This document shows, piece after piece, positions 17,162 to 26,632 of a stretch of DNA of 64,000 nucleotides. The notes beneath the pieces are model-generated. The model was not told the DNA's origin. It saw only the letters and a list, made by a program, of their open reading frames with translations, and did no database searches. Made by a program: the position numbers and the translations under genes. Origin of the DNA: Pseudarthrobacter sp. PS3-L1 (GTDB lineage Bacteria; Actinomycetota; Actinomycetes; Actinomycetales; Micrococcaceae); assembly GCF_030063285.1 (NCBI RefSeq), contig NZ_JASISU010000001.1, positions 248,001-312,000 on the forward strand, given 5' to 3'. The stretch's first letter is position 1, and every line of letters starts with the position of its first letter.

Positions 17162-18262
17162 ATGATCAGTTTCCGACCCTTGGCCCGCGTCGCCTCGGTA
17201 TTGACCACCCCGCTTGCGCCAGAAGATGTTATGGCGTTATTCAACCCTGTGTATTCCTCGCGCCAGCTTCGCGGTGTTGTCACCAGGGTGGTCCAGGAAA
17301 CTGCCCAGTCAGCCACCATCTTCTTCCGACCTGGCCGCGGCTGGCATGCCCACCTCGCCGGACAGTGGGCCCGGATCGGCGTAGAACTCAATGGGGTACG
17401 GCAGTGGCGCTCCTACTCGCTCAGTGCCCCCGCGGGCAAGGACCCCGCCATCACTGTCACGGACGTTGGCTCGGTTTCTGGAACCCTCGTCCGTAAAACC
17501 AAGCCTGGAGACATCCTTTTCCTTGCGCCGCCGCAGGGTGACTTTGTCCTTCCGGAGCATCCCCGGGCCCTGCTGATGCTCACCGCTGGCAGCGGTATCA
17601 CTCCCGTCATGTCGATGATCCGGACGTTGATACCCCGGCGCCCCGACGCTGATGTGGTCCTCATTCATTCTTCCCGCACGGAAGGTGAGAGCATTTTCCG
17701 GGAGGAACTTGCTGAACTCGCTGACCAGTTCCCCAACTTCCGCATTGCTCAGTGGTTTACCAGGGGCCGGGGTCGAATGAATTTCACGTCGACAGCCGAG
17801 GTTGAAGAGATCTGCCCCGACTGGCAGGAGCGTGCCGCATATGCCTGTGGCCCGGAGAGCTTCCTCGACGATGCCGAGACCATGTGGAACCAGGCTGCGC
17901 TGGCCGCTGCGGAAACCTCTGGCGAGGACCTTGCGGTTCGTGGCGAGCAGGGAACCCTCACCATTGAGCGCTTCAGCACAAAACTGATTGGCGGAGACGG
18001 CACTGAAGGCGGACTCGTAACGTTTGAGGCCTCTGACCGCGAGGTCCAGGCCGACGGCGACATCCCCATCCTTGACGTCGGTGAGGACGCAGGCGTCCTG
18101 ATGCCCAGCGGTTGCCGCATGGGCATCTGCCACAGCTGCTTGACCCCCCTGCTCTCCGGCAGCGTCCGTGACCTACGCACCGGCGAGGTACATGGCGAGC
18201 CCGGCGAACTTATCCAAACGTGTGTCTCGGCAGCCGCCGGGCCCGTCAACCTCGAAATCTGA
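17162..18262 (+). CDS. Ferredoxin reductase with C-terminal 2Fe-2S domain
   Basis: 366 residues, an electron-transfer flavoprotein that takes electrons from NAD(P)H and passes them through its own [2Fe-2S] cluster. In order: FAD domain with RQWRSYSLSAP (about residues 79-89), NAD(P) domain with MLTAGSGITPVMSMI and the AYACGPESFLDDAE motif, then a plant-type ferredoxin domain with CRMGICHSC and a fourth Cys (IQTCVSA). Eleven bp separate it from the fatty acid desaturase, the same pairing as Rv3230c-desA3 of mycobacteria, so it probably feeds electrons to the desaturase. The start ATG 17162 gives the usual N-terminus; a second ATG at 17231 is possible. Confidence 0.92.
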   Translation: MISFRPLARVASVLTTPLAPEDVMALFNPVYSSRQLRGVVTRVVQETAQSATIFFRPGRGWHAHLAGQWARIGVELNGVRQWRSYSLSAPAGKDPAITVTDVGSVSGTLVRKTKPGDILFLAPPQGDFVLPEHPRALLMLTAGSGITPVMSMIRTLIPRRPDADVVLIHSSRTEGESIFREELAELADQFPNFRIAQWFTRGRGRMNFTSTAEVEEICPDWQERAAYACGPESFLDDAETMWNQAALAAAETSGEDLAVRGEQGTLTIERFSTKLIGGDGTEGGLVTFEASDREVQADGDIPILDVGEDAGVLMPSGCRMGICHSCLTPLLSGSVRDLRTGEVHGEPGELIQTCVSAAAGPVNLEI

Positions 18263-18273
18263 GGAGTAACCGC

Positions 18274-19440
18274 ATGTCAGTAGATTCAGCGACCAAGCCG
18301 GCACCCGCCGGTCTCAAGACGAGGCCCGGCGCCCTTGCCGAGTCCGGCAGCCCCACGGTTCGTCCGCCTGCCGCAGCACACCTCAGCGACGAGCAGGTTG
18401 CAGAGTTGGGCCGCGAGCTTGATGCCATCCGCGATGACATCCTGGGCCAACGCGGAGCCAGCGACGCTGCGTATATCCGGCGTATGATCAAAATTCAGCG
18501 CGGGCTGGAAGTCTCGGGCCGTGCTGCGCTGCTGGTCAGCAAGAACAAAGCCGCGTGGGCTGCCGGCACCACCCTGCTGAGCTTGGCCAAGATCCTTGAG
18601 AACATGGAACTGGGCCACAACATCCTCCACGGCCAGTGGGACTGGATGCGCGATCCGGACATCCACTCCACGACCTGGGAGTGGGACTTCGTGACGCCGT
18701 CGCGTTCCTGGCAGCACACCCATAACGATCTCCATCACCGCTGGACGAATGTCGTGGGTAAGGACCGCGACGTTGGATACAACCTCCTGCGCATGGATCC
18801 AGAGCAGGAATGGAAACCCTTTAACCTGGGCAACCCGCTCTACAACGCCCTGCTGGCTCCCGTCTTCGAATGGGGCATTGCTGTCTACGATCTTGAGATT
18901 CCTGAGTACAAGGAAGGCCTCAAATCCAAAGAGTCAATGAACAAGGACCTCAAGGCCCTGGGCCGGAAGGCACTCAAGCAGTTCGCCAAGGACTACGCCG
19001 CCACTCCCGCTGTCGCGATGCTGACCGGGTCAGGAAAGCAAGCCCTCTACGGAACACTGACTGCCAATGCCATCCGTAACGTGTGGGCCCATGCCGTGAT
19101 TTTCTGCGGCCACTTCCCGGAGGGAACGGATACGTTCACCGAGGAAATGGTGGAAGGTGAAACCCGTGGGGACTGGTACGTCCGGCAGATGATTGGCTCG
19201 GCGAACATCTCGGGCTCCAAGTTCATGCACCTGATGACTGGCAACCTTTCGCACCAGATTGAGCACCACCTGTTCCCTGACCTGCCATCTCACCGTTACG
19301 CCGATGTGGCGCCCAAGGTGCGCGAAATCTGCCAGCGCTATGGCCTGAAATACACCACTGGGCCTCTCCTGAAGCAGGTTGGCTCCTCCTGGGCCAAGGT
19401 CTTTAAGCTCGCGCTGCCGCCCAGGGCTGGCCGCGCCTGA
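18274..19440 (+). CDS. Membrane fatty acid desaturase (DesA3-like)
   Basis: 388 residues, di-iron acyl desaturase acting at the membrane. The three histidine boxes are present: GHNILHGQW (about residue 110), HTHNDLHHRW (about residue 150) and HQIEHH near residue 325. GAGGAG ribosome binding site right after the reductase stop. Like other actinobacterial enzymes of the DesA3 type it likely inserts a cis double bond in long acyl chains, with the upstream reductase as partner. An exceptionally strong terminator follows. Confidence 0.93.
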   Translation: MSVDSATKPAPAGLKTRPGALAESGSPTVRPPAAAHLSDEQVAELGRELDAIRDDILGQRGASDAAYIRRMIKIQRGLEVSGRAALLVSKNKAAWAAGTTLLSLAKILENMELGHNILHGQWDWMRDPDIHSTTWEWDFVTPSRSWQHTHNDLHHRWTNVVGKDRDVGYNLLRMDPEQEWKPFNLGNPLYNALLAPVFEWGIAVYDLEIPEYKEGLKSKESMNKDLKALGRKALKQFAKDYAATPAVAMLTGSGKQALYGTLTANAIRNVWAHAVIFCGHFPEGTDTFTEEMVEGETRGDWYVRQMIGSANISGSKFMHLMTGNLSHQIEHHLFPDLPSHRYADVAPKVREICQRYGLKYTTGPLLKQVGSSWAKVFKLALPPRAGRA

Positions 19441-19478
19441 CCTGCCCGTCTCTGACCTGCCCGTCTCTGACCTGCCCG
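19441..19478 (+). repeat. Tandem 15-bp repeat after the desaturase stop
   Basis: CCTGCCCGTCTCTGA occurs twice in direct succession (19441-19455, 19456-19470) and a partial third copy (CCTGCCCG) follows. Non-coding; immediately after the stop codon and before the terminator. Confidence 0.75.
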
Positions 19479-19548
19479 CCTTTCACGGATAGGGCTGACG
19501 GGGACACGCTACGGCGGACGTCGGGATTCTTCCCGAAATGCGCAAAGA

Positions 19549-19591
19549 CAAGGACACCCCCACCAGGTTGGTGGGGGTGTCCTTGGTTTTT
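19549..19591 (+). terminator. Rho-independent terminator of reductase-desaturase operon
   Basis: 17-bp perfect stem (arms 19549-19565 and 19569-19585) with a 3-nt loop, followed by a GTTTTTG tract. Textbook intrinsic terminator on the + strand; on the minus strand it also terminates toward the convergent hydrolase gene, whose stop is at 19611. Confidence 0.9.
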
Positions 19592-19610
19592 GTCTAGAGG
19601 TGCGGTTCGG

Positions 19611-20477
<867 letters not shown>

Positions 20478-20693
20478 TCAAGGGGTCCATGGCTTAGTGG
20501 ACTCCCGCACTGCACAACGAATACTAAGCATGCTGTGTTCCCTGCCAGGTGCACTCTGCACGCGAGCCCCAGAAGCAAGGGTCTCCACGCTCACCTGCCA
20601 AGACATCCGGGATGATCTTTTCCTTCCGCGCCGTCAGGGGTAGCGTTGCCTGCACTGTCCCGCCCGGGGACAGATGAAATGCCAGGAGGAAAA

Positions 20694-21566
20694 GTGCGTA
20701 TTGCTGTTACCGGGGCGAGTGGGAAGCTGGGTCGTAGTGTTGTGCGTCGGTTGCGTGAGGATGGGCATCAGGTGACGGGCCTGGACCGTGCCGGGGTGCG
20801 TGGTCCTGGTTTTACCCAGGTGGATCTGCGTGATTATGGGCAGGTGGTGGATGTGATGTTGGGCTTGGATGACAGGCATGGTGGTTTTGATGCTGTGGTG
20901 CATCTGGGTGCGATCCCTGCGCCGGGGATCATGGCTGATGCTGCGACGTTTGAGAACAATATCCTGTCGACCTATAACGTGTTTCAGGCTGCGCGCAGGG
21001 CTGGGGTCAAGAACGTTGTTTATGCTTCGAGCGAGACGGTGCTGGGGCTGCCGTTTGATGTTGATCCGCCCTATATTCCGGTGGATGAGGAGTATCCGGC
21101 GCGGCCAGAGAGTACGTACTCTCTGGTGAAGCATCTTGAGGAGACCATGGCCAGGGAGTTGGTCCGGTGGGATCCGGCCTTGAGTATCACGGCCTTGCGG
21201 TTTTCCAATGTGATGGATCCGGAGGATTATGAGGGTTTTGCTGATTTTCAGGATGATGCAACGCTGCGTAAGTGGAATCTTTGGGGTTACATTGATGGCC
21301 GTGATGGTGCCCAGGCGGTTGCGAAGGCCTTGGAGAGGTCTGTCCCGGGTTTTGAGGCTTTCATTATCGCTGGTGAGGACTCGGTGATGAACAAGCCCAG
21401 TAGGGACCTTGCTGCGGAGGTATTCCCTGATGTCAGGGTCGTTAAGGACCTCGGTGAGCACGAGACCCTGCTCTCCATTGACAAAGCCAAAAGACTCCTG
21501 GGCTACGCCCCAGAACACAGCTGGCGTAGCGTGCCACCCGAGCGCCTGGTCCCTACGGAGGGCTGA
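20694..21566 (+). CDS. NAD-dependent epimerase/dehydratase family protein
   Basis: 290 residues, extended SDR. The Rossmann motif VTGASGKLG is near residue 5 and the catalytic pair is in STYSLVK (Tyr-x3-Lys) near residue 142. It resembles uronate-dehydrogenase-like NAD-dependent epimerases, substrate unknown. The start is GTG 20694 because AGGAGG lies 5 bp upstream and the protein then begins directly with VRIAVTGASG; an in-frame ATG 15 bp earlier has no ribosome binding site. Codon use is odd: the first 700 or so bases use many T- and G-ending codons, while the last 150 return to the C-ending habit of the neighbours, hinting at a mosaic origin. Confidence 0.85.
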   Translation: MRIAVTGASGKLGRSVVRRLREDGHQVTGLDRAGVRGPGFTQVDLRDYGQVVDVMLGLDDRHGGFDAVVHLGAIPAPGIMADAATFENNILSTYNVFQAARRAGVKNVVYASSETVLGLPFDVDPPYIPVDEEYPARPESTYSLVKHLEETMARELVRWDPALSITALRFSNVMDPEDYEGFADFQDDATLRKWNLWGYIDGRDGAQAVAKALERSVPGFEAFIIAGEDSVMNKPSRDLAAEVFPDVRVVKDLGEHETLLSIDKAKRLLGYAPEHSWRSVPPERLVPTEG

Positions 21567-21610
21567 TCGGAACGCGTGGAGAGTTGGGGGCTGGTCCCTG
21601 GATATTTCGC

Positions 21611-22687
21611 CTAGACGAGTCCCCGCTTCTGCAGTTGTTCGGCGAGTCCTGCTCCGTCGGGAGAGTAGAGCCAGGGAACATCGGCGTTGCTCTTGTTCCC
21701 GTGCGCAGCGTGCGCACCGGCCAGCACTGCTTCGCCCGGAGAGAGCTGTCGGATGGCAATGGCCGCCACGTTATTGGGATGCGCTGACGCAAACCGTGAG
21801 TAGATTTCCTCGTCGTGCTGCCCGCTGTCGCCGATCAGCAGCCATCGTGTCTCGGGGAACTCGGTGGCCAGGCGATCTAGGTTTGTGTTCTTGTGCTGCT
21901 GCCCGCTACGGAACCATCTGTCCTGGGTGAGCCCCCAGTCGGTGAGTAGCAGTGCCCCTGTCGGATACATGTTGCGAGCCAGGAAGCGGGCGAGCGTGGG
22001 TGCGGCGTTCCAGGGTCCGGTGGAGAGATAGATGATCGGCGCGTCAGGGTGCTGTTTCGCCAGCCGGTCTAGGAGGACGGCCATACCCGGCGTGGGGGTA
22101 CGGGCGCGCTCGTTCAGGACGAACGTGTTCCACAGTGCCAAGAAGGGGCGGGGAAGGGCTGTGACCATGACGGTGTCGTCTATGTCCGAGACGATCCCGA
22201 ACTTCTCCTCAGCAGAAATGATCTGGATCCGTGCCTCAACAGGCTCGGTGCCCTCGGCCCGAAGCACGGCTGTGTTGGCGCCCGGTGGCAGGTGGACAGC
22301 GATCACCGTGTCCACCAGGCCACCGCGGTCCGCCCGGACGTGGGTCACTGTGTCGCCTATTTCGATCTCTACGTCAACGTACTGCAGGGGCACGCTGGTA
22401 AAGGATCGCCAGCCGCGAACGTTTTGCGCCCTGCTCAGCTTGGCCCGGTCCGTCCGAGCTCCCGGAAGCGGTTTGCTGGTAAGCAGCACGCGGCCCAGGA
22501 CCCGGACCCATTCTGTGGTGCCGTAGCCCTGGTACGGGATGGTCTGGGGAACAAATCCCCACTGCTTGACCTGTCGTAGCCGGACATCATTAAACTTTCG
22601 GGAAATCTTGTGGGCCAGATGAAACAGGGGGCTTCCGCTGACGGGGGCCTCCTGTGCTGACAGGTCCTGGGGTGCCTTCTGCATCAT
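21611..22687 (-). CDS. APP1-like phosphatase-domain protein (DUF2183)
   Basis: About 358 residues. The HAD-like catalytic signature GIVSDIDDTVMVT lies near residue 165 with DxDD, followed by IIYLSTGPWNAAPTLARFL and LIGDSGQHDEEIY, all typical of the phosphatidate phosphatase APP1 catalytic domain. Bacterial members are thought to hydrolyse phosphate esters, perhaps of lipids; no experimental assignment is implied. ATG codons at 22687 and 22684 are adjacent; a longer frame to 22726 is less likely. Divergent from the GH15 gene with 80 bp between. Confidence 0.85.
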   Translation of the reverse strand: MMQKAPQDLSAQEAPVSGSPLFHLAHKISRKFNDVRLRQVKQWGFVPQTIPYQGYGTTEWVRVLGRVLLTSKPLPGARTDRAKLSRAQNVRGWRSFTSVPLQYVDVEIEIGDTVTHVRADRGGLVDTVIAVHLPPGANTAVLRAEGTEPVEARIQIISAEEKFGIVSDIDDTVMVTALPRPFLALWNTFVLNERARTPTPGMAVLLDRLAKQHPDAPIIYLSTGPWNAAPTLARFLARNMYPTGALLLTDWGLTQDRWFRSGQQHKNTNLDRLATEFPETRWLLIGDSGQHDEEIYSRFASAHPNNVAAIAIRQLSPGEAVLAGAHAAHGNKSNADVPWLYSPDGAGLAEQLQKRGLV

Positions 22688-22767
22688 CCCACTCTGCCAC
22701 AGCGTGGGGCGAAGCCTGCCCCGCAAGCTGGCAAGGGCCCAGCGGAGAATGTGGCACCCTAGGAAAC

Positions 22768-24531
22768 ATGGCGAATATCGAGGATTATGCCGTTGTCGGC
22801 GACCTTCATACAGCGGCGCTGGTCAGCACCGAGGGTTCTATCGACTGGATGTGCCTGCCGCGGTTCGACTCGCCGTCGTGTTTCAACTCGCTGTTGGACA
22901 CGCCTGACGCCGGTCGCTGGCTGTTGGCACCCGCTGGCGGTGGCATCTGTACCAATCGTCGATATATCGAGCACACGCTTGTCCTGGAGACTGAATGGGT
23001 GACGCCCGAGGGAACTGTCCGGGTCACCGATTTCATGCCACCGCGCGATGACAAAGCTGACATTGTCCGCATTGTTGAAGGCGTGAGTGGAACGGTTCGG
23101 ATGCATGGTGAGCTGGTGCTCCGCTTCGACTACGGGCACATTATTCCCTGGGTGCGGCGCGACAACCAGGGAATCCATGCTGTGGCTGGCCCGGATGCGG
23201 TGTACCTTGCCACGCCGGCCCCCCTGCATGGCGAAAACATGCACACAGTCAGCGACTTCACCATTTCTGCAGGCCAGCGGGTGCCTTTTGTCTTGACCTG
23301 GGCTCCCAGCCATGAACCAAGGCCGGAGAGTGTCAATGCGGAATCTGTCCTTGAGGAGACGGTTGGGTTCTGGCAGGACTGGGCTTCCCAGTGCACGGTA
23401 GCCGGGACCTATGCCGATGCCATCCAACGCTCCCTCATTACCCTCAAGGCACTCACCTATGCCCCTACTGGCGGGATTGTTGCAGCAGTGACAACGTCCC
23501 TTCCGGAGGAGCTGGGCGGGTCGCGGAACTGGGATTACAGGTATTGCTGGCTGCGTGATGCAACCTTGACCCTGGAAGCGCTGCTGGCCGTGGGGTACAC
23601 GGACGAGGCTGCAGCTTGGCGGGAATGGCTGCTGCGGGCAGTGGCGGGAGATCCTGCGGACCTGCAGATCATGTACGGTCTGCATGGCGAACGCAGGCTC
23701 CCGGAAATGGAACTGCCGTGGCTCAAGGGCTACGAGAATTCGACTCCTGTGCGAATTGGCAACGGTGCCGCCGGTCAGCTCCAGCTTGACGTCTGGGGCG
23801 AGGTGCTGGAATGCCTTGCACTCACCAGAACCTCACTGCTCACCCACAGCGACGATTCCTGGGATATCCAGACCAGCCTGATGACTCACCTGGAGAGTGT
23901 CTGGGACATGCCTGACAACGGGTTGTGGGAGATGCGCGGTCCGCAGCGGCACTTCACACACTCCAAAGTGATGGCCTGGGTTGCAGCTGACCGGATGGTC
24001 AAGGGAATCGAGGACTGGAACCTTCCCGGACCCCTCGAGCGCTGGACTGCCTTGCGTGAGAGAATCCGGGCGGACGTCATGGCACATGGATTTGACAGGG
24101 AGCGCAACACCTTTGTCCAGTCCTATGGGCGGCCGGACCTGGACGCCAGCCTTCTGCTGATTCCCCGGGTAGGGTTCCTGCCCGCCGATGATCCGCGCGT
24201 GGTGGGTACCGTGGATGCCATCCAGAAAGAGCTCACGGAAGACGGTTTTGTGCTGCGCTACCGTCCCACGCAATGCCTGGATGGCCTCGCGGGGGAGGAG
24301 GGCGTCTTCCTGGCATGTTCGTTCTGGATGGTGGATGCACTGGTAGGTGTGGGCCGCAAGGATGAAGCAACGAAGCTGTTCGAGCGATTGCTGTCCCTCC
24401 GCAACGATGTCGGACTGCTGAGTGAGGAGTGGGATGTCAAGGGTCAGCGCCACCTGGGCAACACCCCACAGGCATTTAGCCACTTTGCCCTGGTAACCAG
24501 TGCCCTCAAGCTCCAGGAAGCAGGGTCCTAG
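22768..24531 (+). CDS. GH15 glycoside hydrolase (glucoamylase/trehalase-like)
   Basis: 587 residues. The N-terminal part shows IEDYAVVGDLHTAALVSTEGSIDWMCLPRFDSPSCF, the beginning of the GH15 family found in actinobacterial trehalases and glucoamylases. Catalytic-domain motifs follow: GGSRNWDYRYCWLRDATLTLEALL and GLWEMRGPQRHFTHSKVMAWVAADRM, then LSEEWDVKGQRHLGNTPQAFSHFALV near the end, with candidate general acid/base Glu residues in LWEMRG and LSEEWD. No signal peptide, so cytoplasmic: probable hydrolysis of trehalose or maltooligosaccharides. ATG 22768 is preceded by AGGAAA. Confidence 0.9.
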   Translation: MANIEDYAVVGDLHTAALVSTEGSIDWMCLPRFDSPSCFNSLLDTPDAGRWLLAPAGGGICTNRRYIEHTLVLETEWVTPEGTVRVTDFMPPRDDKADIVRIVEGVSGTVRMHGELVLRFDYGHIIPWVRRDNQGIHAVAGPDAVYLATPAPLHGENMHTVSDFTISAGQRVPFVLTWAPSHEPRPESVNAESVLEETVGFWQDWASQCTVAGTYADAIQRSLITLKALTYAPTGGIVAAVTTSLPEELGGSRNWDYRYCWLRDATLTLEALLAVGYTDEAAAWREWLLRAVAGDPADLQIMYGLHGERRLPEMELPWLKGYENSTPVRIGNGAAGQLQLDVWGEVLECLALTRTSLLTHSDDSWDIQTSLMTHLESVWDMPDNGLWEMRGPQRHFTHSKVMAWVAADRMVKGIEDWNLPGPLERWTALRERIRADVMAHGFDRERNTFVQSYGRPDLDASLLLIPRVGFLPADDPRVVGTVDAIQKELTEDGFVLRYRPTQCLDGLAGEEGVFLACSFWMVDALVGVGRKDEATKLFERLLSLRNDVGLLSEEWDVKGQRHLGNTPQAFSHFALVTSALKLQEAGS

Positions 24532-24628
24532 GACCCTGCCCTGGATTGCAACCCGCTGCGCACTCACTCAGGTGCCGTATTGGACCTTATAAGTAAGTAG
24601 GCTTACTGTTTAGGGATAGGGTGCTCAC

Positions 24629-24641
24629 ACCACAGTGTGGT
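24629..24641. promoter_or_regulatory. 13-bp palindrome ACCACAGTGTGGT
   Basis: Perfect inverted repeat (6-bp arms, one central base) 24 bp upstream of the DUF1508 gene, within a region otherwise rich in A/T for this genome. Possible operator or part of a transcript 5' hairpin; not assigned to a regulator. Confidence 0.35.
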
Positions 24642-24664
24642 GGCAACAAGGGAGTGGTTGTTAA

Positions 24665-24883
24665 ATGTCAGGTCACTTTGAAGTCATGGACGAACCTGCT
24701 GGCGGGTACCGTTTCAGGATGCTCGATGCCAAGGGCAAAGAGGTGGGAAGTTCAGTGATCTTCCCCACAAAGCGGGCAGCGATCGCTGGGCTCGCGAAAA
24801 TGCGGGAGATCGCCGGAACAGGGCTGATCAGGGATCTCAGCAGGACGGCTGGCATGCCTGGGGCGTCGCCCCGTAGCCGGTAG
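24665..24883 (+). CDS. YegP-type DUF1508 protein
   Basis: 72 residues. FEVMDEPAGGYRFRMLDAKGKEVGSSVIFPTKRAAIAGLAKMRE is one DUF1508 repeat, a small alpha/beta module. Function unknown; members are often stress-induced. Start ATG 24665, preceded by GGGAG at about 14 bp. Convergent with the next small gene. Confidence 0.75.
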   Translation: MSGHFEVMDEPAGGYRFRMLDAKGKEVGSSVIFPTKRAAIAGLAKMREIAGTGLIRDLSRTAGMPGASPRSR

Positions 24884-24929
24884 CTATCGGCCCCGCGGTG
24901 CCCGCACTCCAGTTCCCTGGCGGCAATGT

Positions 24930-25142
24930 TCAGCCCTGCGTTGACTTCGTCCAACGGACGGCAACCATGACCGACCCGTCGTCGTTTTTTTCGATGTCGG
25001 TGGTGGTGTCTTCCATCGGAGCACCCATGGAGCGCATTTCCTCCTGGTAATGGTTCACCAGGTCGGCGAGGGTGTCCTCGGTCCATTCGCCCTCGCGCAT
25101 GCGGGTGGAGATCTCGACTGGCTCGGGCTGGTGAAGCGACAT
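24930..25142 (-). CDS. Small conserved hypothetical protein
   Basis: 70 residues, acidic: MSLHQPEPVEISTRMREGEWTE at the start, then DLVNHYQEEMRSMGAPMEDT. No family recognised and no membrane segment. ATG 25142 is chosen for an AAGG element about 9 bp upstream; an alternative longer frame reaches 25190. G/C-biased third positions support coding. Confidence 0.55.
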   Translation of the reverse strand: MSLHQPEPVEISTRMREGEWTEDTLADLVNHYQEEMRSMGAPMEDTTTDIEKNDDGSVMVAVRWTKSTQG

Positions 25143-25279
25143 GACGGGTACCTTCCGGGTCTGATGGCGTGCGGCGCGCTGACCAGCCATGCTGGTGTTC
25201 GTACCGCCGGAAATAAGTCTACTGAGTTCTCAGGTCGTAGCTGTGCCACCTTGGGTTGCAGGCGCATTATCCTGTTCCC

Positions 25280-25621
25280 ATGAGTATCTCGGGGGATGAC
25301 AGATCCACGCCAGATCCGGGTGCCAGGCCGGAGCCTGGGGCCCAGCCGCGGCGTCGCGTGCGGGCCCTGCTGTTCCTGGTTCCAGCAGTTGCGCTGATAG
25401 CGATAGGGATCGGGGGGTTTTTGATGGCAACGGAAACCGTAAGCTTTGGCTGGTTTGCCTACGCTCCGCTCTCAGACACAGCTTTTTCCCCTGACAGTGG
25501 GCTGCGAATTGTGGGCCCACAGGCCCGGGCTGGCCTGGTAGTACTCATTGTAGGAGTCGTCACTCTCGCTTTCTGGGGTGGGTTCCGTCTTGGCCTTCAC
25601 GGACGGTCAACGCCGGATTAA
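25280..25621 (+). CDS. Small membrane protein, unknown function
   Basis: 113 residues. A basic N-terminal segment is followed by a membrane helix (ALLFLVPAVALIAIGIGGFLMA), a short extracytoplasmic stretch (ETVSFGWFAYAPLSDTAF) and a second helix (AGLVVLIVGVVTLAFWGGFRLGL). No known family recalled. ATG at 25280 with no clear ribosome binding site. The stop lies 30 bp before the aldo/keto reductase start, so they may be cotranscribed. Confidence 0.65.
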   Translation: MSISGDDRSTPDPGARPEPGAQPRRRVRALLFLVPAVALIAIGIGGFLMATETVSFGWFAYAPLSDTAFSPDSGLRIVGPQARAGLVVLIVGVVTLAFWGGFRLGLHGRSTPD

Positions 25622-25651
25622 GTGGCCCGTATGGTGCCCTATAGTCGAACG

Positions 25652-26632
25652 ATGGAACAACGCACTTTGGGCAGGACCGGCCGGGACATTTCTGTTGTTG
25701 GCCTGGGCACGTGGCAACTCGGCGGAGACTGGGGCAATGTTGACCCCGGCGATGCGCAGCGGGTACTTACCGCCGCCGCAGAGGCTGGCGTGACATTCTT
25801 CGACACTGCAGACGTCTACGGTGATGGAAAGAGCGAACAGGCCATCGGTTCCTTCCGGCGGGCCAACCCCAACAGCGCCCTCACGGTAGCGACGAAAATG
25901 GGCCGTCGCGTGGATCAAGAGCCGGAGAACTACACCCTGGCAAACTTCCGCCAATGGGTGGACCGCTCACGGACCAACCTTGGTGTCGACCACCTCGACC
26001 TGGTTCAGCTGCACTGCCCGCCCACGCCCGTTTACAGCTCCAATGAGGTCTACGACGCCCTGGACACTCTTGTTTCCGAGGGCTCAATCGCCAACTATGG
26101 CGTTAGCGTGGAGCGCGCCGATGAGGCCCTGGAAGCCATCAGGAGGCCTGGCACGGCCTCGGTGCAGATCATCCTGAATGCCTTCCGGCTCAAGCCACTG
26201 GACGAGGTACTCCCTGCAGCCAAGGCGGCCGGGGTAGGCATCATTGCCCGTGTACCGCTTGCATCAGGCCTGTTGTCCGGAAAATACACCAAGGACACTG
26301 TCTTCGCGGAAAGCGACCACCGCAACTACAACCGCTCAGGATCGGCATTTGATGTCGGAGAGACGTTCTCCGGAGTCGACTTCGCCCTGGGCCTGAAAGC
26401 CGCTGCCGAATTCAACGGGCTTGTGCCCGAGGGCGTCACCCCGGCACAGGCGGCGATTGCATGGATCATCGCCCAGGAGGGCGTCAGCAGCGTCATACCT
26501 GGGGCTCGCTCGGTTGAGCAGGTAAAGGGCAATGCGGCAGCCGCGGCGGTCAGCCTCCCGGAGAACTTCACTGAGGGTGTGCGCTGGATCTACGATCACT
26601 ACTTCCGCGAATCGATCCATCCCCGCTGGTAG
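25652..26632 (+). CDS. Aldo/keto reductase
   Basis: 326 residues, NADPH-dependent TIM-barrel oxidoreductase. LGRTGRDISVVGLGTWQLGGDWG opens the protein. The catalytic tetrad is visible: Asp and Tyr in FDTADVYGDG, Lys in VATKMGRR, His in LVQLHCPP. The C-terminal AIAWIIAQEGVSSVIPGARSVEQVKGN is the NADP-binding part. Likely reduces aldehydes or sugars. The start ATG 25652 (MEQRTLGRTG) is at the family position. The 3' end overlaps the convergent nucleotidyltransferase gene by 65 bp. Confidence 0.92.
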   Translation: MEQRTLGRTGRDISVVGLGTWQLGGDWGNVDPGDAQRVLTAAAEAGVTFFDTADVYGDGKSEQAIGSFRRANPNSALTVATKMGRRVDQEPENYTLANFRQWVDRSRTNLGVDHLDLVQLHCPPTPVYSSNEVYDALDTLVSEGSIANYGVSVERADEALEAIRRPGTASVQIILNAFRLKPLDEVLPAAKAAGVGIIARVPLASGLLSGKYTKDTVFAESDHRNYNRSGSAFDVGETFSGVDFALGLKAAAEFNGLVPEGVTPAQAAIAWIIAQEGVSSVIPGARSVEQVKGNAAAAAVSLPENFTEGVRWIYDHYFRESIHPRW

